Assembly: GCA_028284865.1 (NCBI GenBank)
Contig: JANQQV010000020.1
Coordinates: 1-64,000, forward strand
Length of the DNA: 64,000 nt
Direction of reading: 5' to 3'
From: Rhodothermales bacterium
GTDB lineage: Bacteria; Bacteroidota; Rhodothermia; Rhodothermales; UBA10348
Shown one piece after another: positions 27,293 through 35,571 of this stretch. The position numbers were made by a program, and so were the translations under genes. Each line of letters starts with the position of its first letter. Position 1 is the stretch's first letter. Below the pieces are notes generated by a model that saw only the letters and a program-made list of their open reading frames with translations, did no database searches and had not been told where the DNA came from.

Positions 27293-28330
27293 ATGGATTA
27301 CGCGCACCAGAGCAGCAGAAACGTATTCATGAGCCGCGAGCTGGTTGTGGCCAACCTGTTCCTCGCTGGCGTACTCGTGACCGGGACCATCGGGTATTCC
27401 ATCATCGAAGGGTGGCCCTGGCCGGACAGCCTGTACATGACGTTCATCACGCTGACAACGATCGGCTTCCGGGAAGTCCATTCTCTTTCAAATGCCGGCC
27501 GCTGGTTCACCATCTTCATCGGCTTGGTCGGTATCGGAAGTGTGGCCTTCATCGCCACTCGCACGGCACAGGTCCTACTGAACACAAAGGCATTCCAACT
27601 TAGGAAAATGATGCGCTCCATCAATGCTACGTCTGATCATTACATCCTGGCCGGATTTGGCCGTATCGGCCAACGAATCGCAAAGGACTTGAGTCGGATA
27701 GGCGTTCCTTTCGTCGTGGTCGAGATGAATGAGGAGCGAGCGCAGATCATTGAGCGAGACGGGTATTTGTACCTGCTGGGAAATGCGGAATCAGAGGACG
27801 TGCTTCGAAATGCGGGGATTGATCGCGCGAAGGGACTGATACTCACGCTGCCCGAAGACCGCGCGAATGTGTTTGCGACTCTGGTTGCGCGGGAGCTGAA
27901 TCCGGAATTGTTCATCATGGTCAAAACGGATACGAATGCCAACAAGCGCAAGATCATCCGTTCAGGCGCGGACAAAGTGGTGGCGCCTTATGAGATCGGG
28001 GCTGATCGGATGGCGCAAGTATTGCTGCGCCCCTCGGTCGAGCGATTCATGGAGCGGGTCATGCAATCGGACGCACTCGCCTACTCCATGGATGAGGTTC
28101 TTGTAGAAGACGGATCAGAGCTTGCCGGTAAGTCGCTGAAAGAATCAAGCTTCCGGCAACAGTTCGATGCGATCGTAGTCGCGGTCATGGACGGAAAGAC
28201 GAATGGTATGTCGTTCAATCCCGGACCAGACGAGATCATCAACGCGGGCGATACGCTCATTGTAATGGGCAGCACCGAGATGATTTCGAGACTCAGATTG
28301 GAAGGCTGCGCTGCCAAATCGCTGTTTTGA
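27293..28330 (+). CDS. Two-TM potassium channel with RCK (TrkA-N/TrkA-C) domain
   Basis: The 345-residue protein has two transmembrane helices (about residues 17-38 and 70-92) flanking a pore loop. The filter-like sequence is TTIGFREV (residues 55-62), in place of the usual T-V-G-Y-G-D; GFxE variants occur in prokaryotic channels of this kind. A TrkA-N domain follows, with the nucleotide loop AGFGRIGQRIAKDL (near residue 120), and a TrkA-C domain near the end (LAGKSLKESSF..IVVAV). It would conduct K+ across the cytoplasmic membrane under ligand control. It is preceded by a conserved hypothetical gene. Confidence 0.85.
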   Translation: MDYAHQSSRNVFMSRELVVANLFLAGVLVTGTIGYSIIEGWPWPDSLYMTFITLTTIGFREVHSLSNAGRWFTIFIGLVGIGSVAFIATRTAQVLLNTKAFQLRKMMRSINATSDHYILAGFGRIGQRIAKDLSRIGVPFVVVEMNEERAQIIERDGYLYLLGNAESEDVLRNAGIDRAKGLILTLPEDRANVFATLVARELNPELFIMVKTDTNANKRKIIRSGADKVVAPYEIGADRMAQVLLRPSVERFMERVMQSDALAYSMDEVLVEDGSELAGKSLKESSFRQQFDAIVVAVMDGKTNGMSFNPGPDEIINAGDTLIVMGSTEMISRLRLEGCAAKSLF

Positions 28331-28459
28331 TTCCGTAATCGCGGAACAACAGGTAAGGCACGATTATTGGTGTTTTACAGGCGGATCAAGCGGTCCTTTT
28401 CCCGTCGCGATTGCTGATCCAGTTTAAAACCCTACCCCAGAACCGATTCCTTTGCTGTC

Positions 28460-29416
28460 ATGCCGTTGCTTCGTTTTCGACATGTCGTTGTTCTTGCAGC
28501 CCTGTTCGTCTTCCTGGTGGCGCCCAGTCGGGCACAGTTCTACCTGAATCAGGGCGAACTCGCCGAGATCATGCACGAGTGCACACCTGAGCTGGAGCGG
28601 CTCCCGAATGTCCGCTACAACTACAAGGTGCTTTACAACTCGCGGGGCAACAACGTCCTGGCCCGGAACACCTTCTACAAGGTTATTGGCGACGGGGATG
28701 TGAACGTTGGCCGCAGCCGCTCTTTGCTGGTCGGATTGCTGAATCGCCAGTTGATGCATCAGGTAAGCATCGGCGACACCCTGGTCGTTCCAGACAAGTG
28801 GGATCTGGACTTCTGCGCCTATTCGCCGTTTCCCAGATTCTATGCGGGTGGATTGTCATTCGACAAGCTGTTCATCATTGACAAGTCCATTCAGGCTTGG
28901 GCCGCTTATGAAAGTGGTCGCTTGGCACGCTGGGGTATCGTGAACACGGGTGATCCCAATCACCGCACCCCAAACGGTCGCTTCAACTTCAACTGGAAGA
29001 CCGAGTATCGTGTCTCGTCCCACAGCCCTCCCGGTGAGCCGTGGGAGATGTACTGGGTGTTCAACTTCGTCGAGTCACGAGGCATCCACATTCATCAATA
29101 CCCGATGCCCAGCGGTGGCCCGATGAGTCACGGTTGTGTGCGTCTCGTCGATGAGGATGCTCAGTGGATCTATAACTGGGCAGACGGTTGGACGAAAGGA
29201 TCCCGTGGATATCGATCTGGATTCGGTACCATTTCCGAACCTGGCACCACGTTTCTGGTCATCGGCGATGATCCCCTCGGCAACCCTCAAACGTTCAGCA
29301 AGGAGGGTCGGATGCCGGTTCTGAATACTGTCGAGCTTCCGGCTCATCCGTTCGACATTCCGCCGGGAACGGATCAGCAGCGCTACTTCGATCGCATTCG
29401 TGGGACTTCTCCCTGA
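28460..29416 (+). CDS. L,D-transpeptidase (YkuD family), exported
   Basis: The 318-residue protein has an N-terminal signal sequence (about residues 1-25, ending SRAQ) and a YkuD domain with the diagnostic motif HIHQYPMPSGGPMSHGCVRL. The catalytic Cys is C226 and the partner His is H224 in SHGC. A preceding LysM-like or substrate-recognition region lies at about 75-115. Such enzymes form 3-3 peptidoglycan cross-links or attach proteins to the wall in the periplasm. It stands alone between the K+ channel operon and convergent lepB. Confidence 0.88.
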   Translation: MPLLRFRHVVVLAALFVFLVAPSRAQFYLNQGELAEIMHECTPELERLPNVRYNYKVLYNSRGNNVLARNTFYKVIGDGDVNVGRSRSLLVGLLNRQLMHQVSIGDTLVVPDKWDLDFCAYSPFPRFYAGGLSFDKLFIIDKSIQAWAAYESGRLARWGIVNTGDPNHRTPNGRFNFNWKTEYRVSSHSPPGEPWEMYWVFNFVESRGIHIHQYPMPSGGPMSHGCVRLVDEDAQWIYNWADGWTKGSRGYRSGFGTISEPGTTFLVIGDDPLGNPQTFSKEGRMPVLNTVELPAHPFDIPPGTDQQRYFDRIRGTSP

Positions 29417-29437
29417 GGTGGGTCACGCCTGACGGAG

Positions 29438-29506
29438 CTAGGACAGCGCGCCTGAGGTCGCTACGACGAGGGGCTTGACATCCCTACGTCGACGGACCTG
29501 ACGTCC
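29438..29506. repeat. Degenerate 23-bp tandem repeat, three units
   Basis: Three adjacent 23-base units start at 29438, 29461 and 29484. Units 2 and 3 match at 18 of 23 positions, and units 1 and 3 at 15 of 23. Each ends in a CTGACGTC-like core (CTGAGGTC, TTGACATC, CTGACGTC). The array sits in the 125-base space between the convergent L,D-transpeptidase and lepB genes. No poly-T terminator is evident. Confidence 0.5.
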
Positions 29507-29541
29507 CGCTATAACGCGTCAGACCTCCTGGGCGCAGCGAA

Positions 29542-30666
29542 TCAGTCTATAACGGAGAATAGACGTCCAAAGCGCGGCAGCATGGCGTCCTTATCCCAGG
29601 AGAAATAGACCAGCAGGGCTTTGCCGACGATGTGATCCATGGGGACGAATCCCCAGAAGCGACTGTCTTCGGAGTTGTCGCGATTGTCGCCCATTGCGAA
29701 GTAATAGTCCTGCGCAAAGGTGAACTCGGTGGTCGGCTGCCCATCAATGATGAATCGCCCATCGGCAGATCGCCCTGTGTCGTGACCTTCAAAACGGGAG
29801 ATCACCCGCTCATAAACGGGCCAATTTTCCTCTGTCAGTGTCACCGTCATCCCTTCCCCTGGTACGGTAACCGGTCCGTAGTTGTCAGGAGTCCAGTTTC
29901 TTCCCGGTGGGTACATGGCAGCGTCATACACTGAGTTGGCCGTGGCAACAGCCGGGGACACCGCAGACACCCAGGGCCAATTTGCAATGATATCAGCTGA
30001 CTCCTCAGTAGCAATAAGCCTGACGATAGCGGGATTTGCGGTCTGCGATACTTGTGATATCCCCAGTTCCTCCAGAGCAGTTCGCGGCAACTGGACGCGC
30101 GGGTCGGTCTTGGTTACGTCCCAATACTGCTGCATCCCTTCCTGAAGCGGAATGACCGTGCCATCGACGAGCACTTGCTTGTCATCAATCGAAACGGTCT
30201 CTCCAGGTAGCCCCACGACTCGCTTGATGTAGTGCATACGACGTTCGATGACGTCCACATTGTCATCTGGCCAGTTGAAGACCACAGCGTCTCCGCGTTT
30301 CACTTCGGAGAATCCTGGGAAGCGTGTTGAGGGAAACGTCAGTCCGGGCAGGTAGATCTGGGTGAACGGCACCCCGAGCGTCATGGGTGTACGCGTTCCG
30401 TAGTGCAGCTTGGAGACAAACAGGTAGTCTCCTACCAGGAGATTCTTCTCCATCGACGGTGAAGGGATCCGGAACAGGTCGAAAAAGAGCGTTCGCAAGA
30501 TGACCATGACCACGACAGCAAAAACCATCGCATCCAGCCATTCGCGAAACTTGCCCTTTTGAGGAGCGGCCGCTGATGATTTATCGGCTGCTCCTTTCGT
30601 CTGCTTTCGGTCGGCCTTGCGCTTCTTGCGTTCTTCCCGGCGCGCGTCTGCTCGGCTTTTTGCCAC
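29542..30666 (-). CDS. lepB: Signal peptidase I
   Basis: The 374-residue membrane protein has a short basic N-terminus, one transmembrane helix (about residues 46-62) and the catalytic serine S71 in IPSPSMEKNLLVGDY. The catalytic lysine is K148 in HYIKRVVGLPGE, and the box-E motif MGDNRDNSEDSRFWGFVP is present near the C-terminus. A large insertion between about residues 165 and 290 makes it longer than E. coli LepB (324 aa). It cleaves Sec signal peptides at the outer face of the inner membrane. It is preceded on the same strand by an exported unknown protein and lepA; lepA-lepB proximity is widespread. Confidence 0.94.
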   Translation of the reverse strand: MAKSRADARREERKKRKADRKQTKGAADKSSAAAPQKGKFREWLDAMVFAVVVMVILRTLFFDLFRIPSPSMEKNLLVGDYLFVSKLHYGTRTPMTLGVPFTQIYLPGLTFPSTRFPGFSEVKRGDAVVFNWPDDNVDVIERRMHYIKRVVGLPGETVSIDDKQVLVDGTVIPLQEGMQQYWDVTKTDPRVQLPRTALEELGISQVSQTANPAIVRLIATEESADIIANWPWVSAVSPAVATANSVYDAAMYPPGRNWTPDNYGPVTVPGEGMTVTLTEENWPVYERVISRFEGHDTGRSADGRFIIDGQPTTEFTFAQDYYFAMGDNRDNSEDSRFWGFVPMDHIVGKALLVYFSWDKDAMLPRFGRLFSVID

Positions 30667-30670
30667 GGGT

Positions 30671-31522
30671 TCAATGCTGTTCGTTAGGGGCCTCAGGAGG
30701 ACCAGGATCAGGAATGCGATCTGGTGAGGGGCGCCCCAGGTTCATGTCAGGCCGCTCAATACGCCTGTCAAAAAAAGATGCTCCGTCAAATCCGGTCAAA
30801 TACCAGGCTTGTTGATCTACGTTATAGTAGTAGTCGACAAACGGTGTACGTTCGGCTTCCGGAATGAGTTGCTCCAGAAAGTCCCGCTTGATAACAGATA
30901 GTCTGGATCGATATCGGCGATCAGCGGCAAGGACGACACCCCTATCCCAAGGCCCATTCACGTCCAGGACTACCACCCGAATGGAATCGTTGAGCAGGAA
31001 CCAGTACTCGAACTCAATGACTTGCTCCCGCTGAAGCGAATCCGGGCTCGGGCTTTCGGCCAAAGTGACGGTTGGAGCTCCGAACAGGGTCTGGAAGCGG
31101 CTACGCAGATCTGCCGTTCGCATGGTATCAACGGGACTGCGCGAATTGCTACCGGTAAAGGCCCATTCCGTCCGATCGAACGCCTTACGATAGGCTGGCG
31201 CACGCAGATGACTGATCTTCTCCCAGCCGTCGACCGTGAACAATGGTAGCGGGTCCGGCAAACTGCTTAGCAGTCGTTGATGCTCAAATCCTTCCAACCA
31301 GGCCCGGACCGTATCCCCTTCGAGGTACAGGGTTTCTGGTGCGCGAGGCGGGAGCCGAAACGATGCGGGTTGAACATCCCGGCTGGCCAATACCGCGGTG
31401 CGGGCATTCATGTACCGCTTAAGCAATTCAGACGATGACAAGTGCTGACCATTCGCAGAGACGACAGGAACCAGCAGAACCAGGCCCACAAGAAAGGTGC
31501 GAATGAAGTGGAGTCGCCGCAT
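30671..31522 (-). CDS. Exported protein of unknown function between lepA and lepB
   Basis: The protein (about 283 residues from the ATG at 31522) begins with a clear signal peptide (RRLHFIRTFLVGLVLLVPVVSANG, processed near VSANGQ). The mature part contains FEYWFLLNDSIRVVVLDVNGPWDRGVV and FVDYYYNVDQQAWYL, with no recognised motif. It resembles part of a GWxTD-type region only weakly. A longer frame reaches 31579, but residues before the signal peptide look spurious. The stop lies four bases from the lepB start. Confidence 0.6.
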   Translation of the reverse strand: MRRLHFIRTFLVGLVLLVPVVSANGQHLSSSELLKRYMNARTAVLASRDVQPASFRLPPRAPETLYLEGDTVRAWLEGFEHQRLLSSLPDPLPLFTVDGWEKISHLRAPAYRKAFDRTEWAFTGSNSRSPVDTMRTADLRSRFQTLFGAPTVTLAESPSPDSLQREQVIEFEYWFLLNDSIRVVVLDVNGPWDRGVVLAADRRYRSRLSVIKRDFLEQLIPEAERTPFVDYYYNVDQQAWYLTGFDGASFFDRRIERPDMNLGRPSPDRIPDPGPPEAPNEQH

Positions 31523-31580
31523 ACGTGAAATTCGGGATTCCCGATCATACACGCGCTGGGGCGTCCTCGGTTGCCGCAAC

Positions 31581-33386
31581 CTAGTCTTCCATCGATAGGA
31601 CGGCCAGAAAGGCCTCCTGAGGTACTTCTACGCTACCAACCTGCTTCATGCGCTTCTTCCCTGCTTTCTGCTTCTCAAGCAGTTTGCGCTTCCTGGAGAT
31701 ATCGCCGCCGTAACATTTGGCTGTAACGTCCTTGCGCATCGCCTTTACGGTCTCACGGGAAATGATGCGTGAACCGACGGCAGCCTGGAGAGCGACATCA
31801 AACATTTGCCTCGGAATGAGTTCTCGAAGCTTCTTGACCAGCTTTCGACCCATTTCGTAGGCCTTGTCACGGTGAACAATCGTCGAGAGGGCGTCGACGG
31901 GGTCGCCATTGATCATGACGTCCAGTTTGACGAGGTGGCTCTCGCGGTAATCCAGATACTCGTAGTCGAGCGACGCGTAACCGCGACTGATGCTCTTCAG
32001 CTTATCGTAGAAATCGAAGACGATTTCGGCCAATGGGAGTTGATACTCCAGGCTGACGCGCTCTGAATCGAGGTATTGCGTATTGATATACATGCCGCGC
32101 CGATCCTGACACAGCTGCATCAAACCGCCGATGTACTCGGACGGCGTAATGATCTCAGCCTTTACATACGGCTCGGAGATGGTGTCGATGTTTCCCACCT
32201 CCGGCATATTCGACGGGTTCTCGACCGTAATCTCGACGCGATCCGTCTTGAGCACCCGATACTTTACGTTGGGGACGGTCGTGATGATGTCGAGACCAAA
32301 TTCTCGGTCGAGCCGCTCCTGAACGATCTCCATGTGCAGGAGGCCCAGGAATCCGACTCGAAACCCAAAACCAAGAGCTGCGGATGTCTCGGGTTCAAAT
32401 GTGAGTGCCGCGTCATTCAATTGGAGCTTCTCCAGTGACGTACGCAGATCCTCGAAGTCCTCGGAGTTGGTCGGATACACACCCGAGAAAACCATGGGCT
32501 TCGCTTCCCGGAATCCGGCAATGGCTTCATTCGCAGGATTTGCCCGTGTCGTGACGGTGTCGCCGACCTGGGTTTCCTTTACATCTTTGATAGAGCCAAT
32601 GATGTAGCCCACTTCTCCGGCAGACAACTTGTTCACTGGCTGCATCTTCATGCGAAGGAAGCCGATTTCCTCTGCATCAGCCTCTGCGCCGGTGGCCATG
32701 AAGCGGATACCTTCACGTTTGTCGAGTGTACCGTCGAAAACACGGGCATACACAACGGATCCGCGGTAGGTATCGAAGACTGAATCGAAGATGAGCGCTT
32801 TCAAAGGAGCATCTGGATCACCGGAAGGTGCAGGAATCCGCTCGATGATTTTCTCCAGCAGCTCATGCACGCCGGCGCCTGTTTTGCCGCTGATACGGAG
32901 AATGTCCTCTGCCGGCTCACCGATCAGGTTTTCAATGGACTGCGCAACCATGTCCGGGTTTGCTCCCGGGAGATCGATTTTGTTGAGGACAGGAATGATT
33001 TCCAGCTCCTGCTCCATCGCAAGCAGCAGGTTGGATATCGTTTGAGCTTCGATGCCTTGCGCAGCATCCACAACAAGAATGGCTCCCTCACAGGCTTCGA
33101 GGGCGCGAGACACCTCGTAGGTGAAGTCCACATGGCCTGGCGTGTCGATCAGGTTCAGGACGTAATCTTCTCCATCATCGGAGTGATAGTCCATCCGGAT
33201 GGCGTGACTCTTGATCGTGATGCCTCGCTCACGCTCAAGATCCATGGAGTCCAGTACCTGCTCTTGAAGTTCCCGACTGGAAAGCGTACCGGTCAGCTCC
33301 AGTAAGCGGTCCGCCAGCGTGCTCTTGCCATGATCAATGTGGGCAATGATGCAGAAATTTCGAATGCGACGCTGGTCGATGGCCAT
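31581..33386 (-). CDS. lepA: Elongation factor 4 (LepA)
   Basis: The 601-residue protein starts [20 protein letters not shown] (KSTLADR follows), the canonical LepA beginning. G2-G4 motifs follow ([20 protein letters not shown]), then EF-G-like domains III and V, and the LepA-specific C-terminal domain ending with the FLAVLSMED tail. The longer frame to 33485 adds 33 residues with no family support. EF4 is a ribosome back-translocase GTPase that acts under stress. The exported unknown and lepB follow on the same strand. Confidence 0.95.
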   Translation of the reverse strand: MAIDQRRIRNFCIIAHIDHGKSTLADRLLELTGTLSSRELQEQVLDSMDLERERGITIKSHAIRMDYHSDDGEDYVLNLIDTPGHVDFTYEVSRALEACEGAILVVDAAQGIEAQTISNLLLAMEQELEIIPVLNKIDLPGANPDMVAQSIENLIGEPAEDILRISGKTGAGVHELLEKIIERIPAPSGDPDAPLKALIFDSVFDTYRGSVVYARVFDGTLDKREGIRFMATGAEADAEEIGFLRMKMQPVNKLSAGEVGYIIGSIKDVKETQVGDTVTTRANPANEAIAGFREAKPMVFSGVYPTNSEDFEDLRTSLEKLQLNDAALTFEPETSAALGFGFRVGFLGLLHMEIVQERLDREFGLDIITTVPNVKYRVLKTDRVEITVENPSNMPEVGNIDTISEPYVKAEIITPSEYIGGLMQLCQDRRGMYINTQYLDSERVSLEYQLPLAEIVFDFYDKLKSISRGYASLDYEYLDYRESHLVKLDVMINGDPVDALSTIVHRDKAYEMGRKLVKKLRELIPRQMFDVALQAAVGSRIISRETVKAMRKDVTAKCYGGDISRKRKLLEKQKAGKKRMKQVGSVEVPQEAFLAVLSMED

Positions 33387-33755
33387 GCAGTTGAGAGCCT
33401 GACAGTAAGGGTTCAGTTCCGGGATTGCGCTCTGTAATTGATGGGTGTTGGGGCGGTTCCATTCAAATCCTCTCGTTGAAGTCAATCAATACATATTTTG
33501 CAGAGTTGCGAACCGGCAGCATGTGCATCGGTAGCAGCCACCTCATGTGATACTTCAAGCGCAAGACCCTAAGTCAGGGCACATTTTTTTGAACTTTTTT
33601 CGTCCCACATCCCCTATACAACCTGATCAAGACGGCGTAACACTATGTCTTTCATTGTATAGCAGCGCGTGTTTAAAGTGTATTGTTAGCAATAGCGTGA
33701 TTTTGGGTAGGATGTGTGTTTTCCGTGTACTAACAGCGACTGAGGCATAGTCGAC
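33387..33755. other. Gene-free region upstream of the sigma-factor operon
   Basis: This 369-base region separates divergent lepA from the ECF sigma gene. It is AT-rich near 33580-33620 and carries two dyads. CTATACAA at 33614-33621 is mirrored by TTGTATAG at 33655-33662, and TATTG-ttag-CAATA lies at 33681-33694. These could be regulator or sigma-factor sites for fecI. No ORF with family support is present. Confidence 0.4.
33614..33662. promoter_or_regulatory. Inverted-repeat pair upstream of ECF sigma gene
   Basis: CTATACAA (33614-33621) and its exact reverse complement TTGTATAG (33655-33662) are spaced 41 bases start-to-start, about four helical turns, in the upstream region of the fecI-like gene. 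A second dyad, TATTGttagCAATA, lies at 33681-33694. The arrangement is consistent with cooperative binding of a regulator, but no binding protein is known here. Confidence 0.4.
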
Positions 33756-34325
33756 ATGCGATCCATCCCGGATGAGCAGTTTCGCAGCTGGAGTCACGGT
33801 CTTTTACGTTCTGACGAGGCTTCGTATGCAGAGCTCTTCGATGCGAGTTATGACGCGCTATTCAGATACGCGCTTTACATCACGCACGATCAAGCTGCTG
33901 CATCGGATATCCTCCAGGACGTATACCTGAAACTGTGGCAAGTGCGCGAAACCATCGATCCTGACCGTTCTCTTAGAGCGTTGATGTATCAAATGGTCCG
34001 CAACTACGCACTCAATCACGAAAGACAGAGAAAGCGGCATGCCGCTGAGGCCATCGAAGATGACCACCCCTCTGTCCGCTTTGACACGGTGAACGACGAT
34101 GAGTTGGATGCAGCCAAGCTGAGAGAAAATCTCGAAGACTGGATCAACGAGATGCCCCAGCGGCGTCGAGAAGCATTCATGTTGAGTCGGTTTGAGGGCC
34201 TGTCCCACGAGGAAATCGCTTCCTTGATGGATCTGGCACCCAAAACGGTCAACAATCACATTGTACTAGCGCTCCAGCATATCAGAAAACGGCTGGATGC
34301 GTTCAGGGAAAACGAAATCTCGTAA
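33756..34325 (+). CDS. ECF sigma factor, FecI-type (RNA polymerase sigma-70 factor)
   Basis: The 189-residue protein has the region-2 segment FDASYDALFRYALYITHDQAAASDILQDVYLKLW (about residues 27-62) and the region-4 helix-turn-helix GLSHEEIASLMDLAPKTVNNHI (about 148-170). It belongs to the Bacteroidota sigma-70 group paired with FecR anti-sigma factors. The ATG at 33756 gives a normal N-terminus. The FecR-like gene follows after 44 bases, and the TonB receptor follows that. Together these form a cell-surface signalling unit, in which occupancy of the receptor releases the sigma factor through FecR. Confidence 0.9.
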   Translation: MRSIPDEQFRSWSHGLLRSDEASYAELFDASYDALFRYALYITHDQAAASDILQDVYLKLWQVRETIDPDRSLRALMYQMVRNYALNHERQRKRHAAEAIEDDHPSVRFDTVNDDELDAAKLRENLEDWINEMPQRRREAFMLSRFEGLSHEEIASLMDLAPKTVNNHIVLALQHIRKRLDAFRENEIS

Positions 34326-34369
34326 TCCTGGCTCTCATTGAGTCACATTCGCGAGCCTAACCACTCCCC

Positions 34370-35317
34370 TTGAAACCTGACAATACATATCACCTCCCTA
34401 CAGAGACCCTTGACGGTCTGGATGAAGCGCAGCAGCGTTCCATGCAGGAAGTCTGGAATTTCTTTGGTGATGTTCAGCCGGCTGCTCCTGTCACAGACAA
34501 GGCAGTCGCAAAGGATCGTCTGTTCCAGGCCATCCAAGCTCAAAAGAGCGCTGCTGTTCAAGTCGAACGCTCCGCTCTTCGCCTGGTCAGCACGGCCTCT
34601 GTCCTGAAAACGGTCAGTTTCCGGTTCGCTTCTGTTGCAGCAGCTCTGGTTGTTGCCCTTTCGATCGCTCTGTCCCCTTCGTCGGATCACTATCGCGTGG
34701 CCCCTGGGCTTGATGCTCAGTTTGTAAGCTTGAACGACGGATCTTCAGTCCTTCTCGCTCCGGGATCGCGGTTGTCCGTGCCAGATGGTTTCGGAGAGAA
34801 CGATCGGACGGTAGTTCTCCACGGAGAAGCATTTTTCGACGTCTCAGAAGGCCCAGCGCCATTCAAAGTGAGAACCATCGACGCCGAGACTACGGTGCTT
34901 GGTACCCGTTTCAATGTCCGTTCATGGCCTGGAAGCCTCACGGATATGACGCAGGTAGTTGTTGAATCTGGTCGCGTATCCGTTGCCGTTGAAGATCTGG
35001 ACGCCATTGTGGAGCCGGGAGAAGCCCTGACGGCTTCGGAAGAAGTCTTGACCCCGGTAGAAACAGATCCTGCATATCGTCTTGCATGGCGAACTGGCGG
35101 GTTCTCGTACGACAACGAACTGATCGGAACGATCATAGACGACGTCGAGCGTCGGTTTGATGTCCGAATCGCCGCACCTGCTTCGATTCGTCTTCGTCCG
35201 ATCACGATTCACCGCACCGAAGTCACGGAAGCTGCCGACTTCATCGGTGATATTGCCGCTACCATCTCCGTTCGATTCCGCACGACGGCAAACGGGTTCG
35301 AGATGTATCTCGACTAG
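34370..35317 (+). CDS. FecR-type anti-sigma factor/signal transducer
   Basis: The 315-residue protein has an N-terminal cytosolic sigma-binding region, one transmembrane helix (about residues 80-103, FRFASVAAALVVALSIAL), a FecR domain (LNDGSSVLLAPGSRL, then VLHGEAFFDVSE, then VLGTRFNVRSW), and a DUF4974-like C-terminal region. It relays the receptor signal to the ECF sigma factor. The start codon is the TTG at 34370; the nearest ATG, at about 34442, would cut part of the sigma-binding region. Spacing and order fit the fecI-fecR-fecA arrangement. Confidence 0.88.
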   Translation: MKPDNTYHLPTETLDGLDEAQQRSMQEVWNFFGDVQPAAPVTDKAVAKDRLFQAIQAQKSAAVQVERSALRLVSTASVLKTVSFRFASVAAALVVALSIALSPSSDHYRVAPGLDAQFVSLNDGSSVLLAPGSRLSVPDGFGENDRTVVLHGEAFFDVSEGPAPFKVRTIDAETTVLGTRFNVRSWPGSLTDMTQVVVESGRVSVAVEDLDAIVEPGEALTASEEVLTPVETDPAYRLAWRTGGFSYDNELIGTIIDDVERRFDVRIAAPASIRLRPITIHRTEVTEAADFIGDIAATISVRFRTTANGFEMYLD

Positions 35318-35339
35318 TCCTCACTGCCTCCAGAGCCTC

Positions 35340-35371
35340 AAGCCGATGGGTCATTCCTGTCGGCTTTTTTT
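35340..35371 (+). terminator. Rho-independent terminator after FecR-type gene
   Basis: The stem AAGCCGA/TCGGCTT (7 bp) with a 13-base loop is followed by a run of seven T's, 22 bases after the fecR stop. It would separate the sigma/anti-sigma transcript from the receptor gene, which has its own promoter-like element downstream. Confidence 0.75.
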
Positions 35372-35412
35372 GTGGAACAGAGATTCGCATGTCGCTTTCT
35401 ACGGCTGAACGG

Positions 35413-35440
35413 TTGTTTTCGGGCTGATTTCGTATATTTC
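35413..35440 (+). promoter_or_regulatory. Candidate Bacteroidota-type promoter of the TonB receptor
   Basis: TTG at 35413-35415 and TATATTTC at 35433-35440 are separated by 17 bases, resembling the Bacteroidota -33 TTG and -7 TAnnTTTG elements. It lies just downstream of the terminator. A transcript starting near 35447 would leave a leader of about 50-125 bases, depending on which start codon of the receptor is used. Confidence 0.5.
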
Positions 35441-35571
35441 AGGCCTTAGATGTAGCCCAACCCGTCCTACTCACTCGGCCACTCTTCACAGGACTGTTCA
35501 GCCAGCAATTTCCCATACGTAGCAAACGTCGTTTCAAAGACCGTTTTGCCTACCGTTGGGCCACCGTTCTG

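Noticed and set aside
28331-28346. TTCCG...CGGAA dyad after the K+ channel gene
   Set aside because: A 5-bp stem with no T-run; likely chance.
33387-33485. 33-codon N-terminal extension of LepA
   Set aside because: LepA proteins begin just before the [12 protein letters not shown] segment; the extra residues are not conserved.
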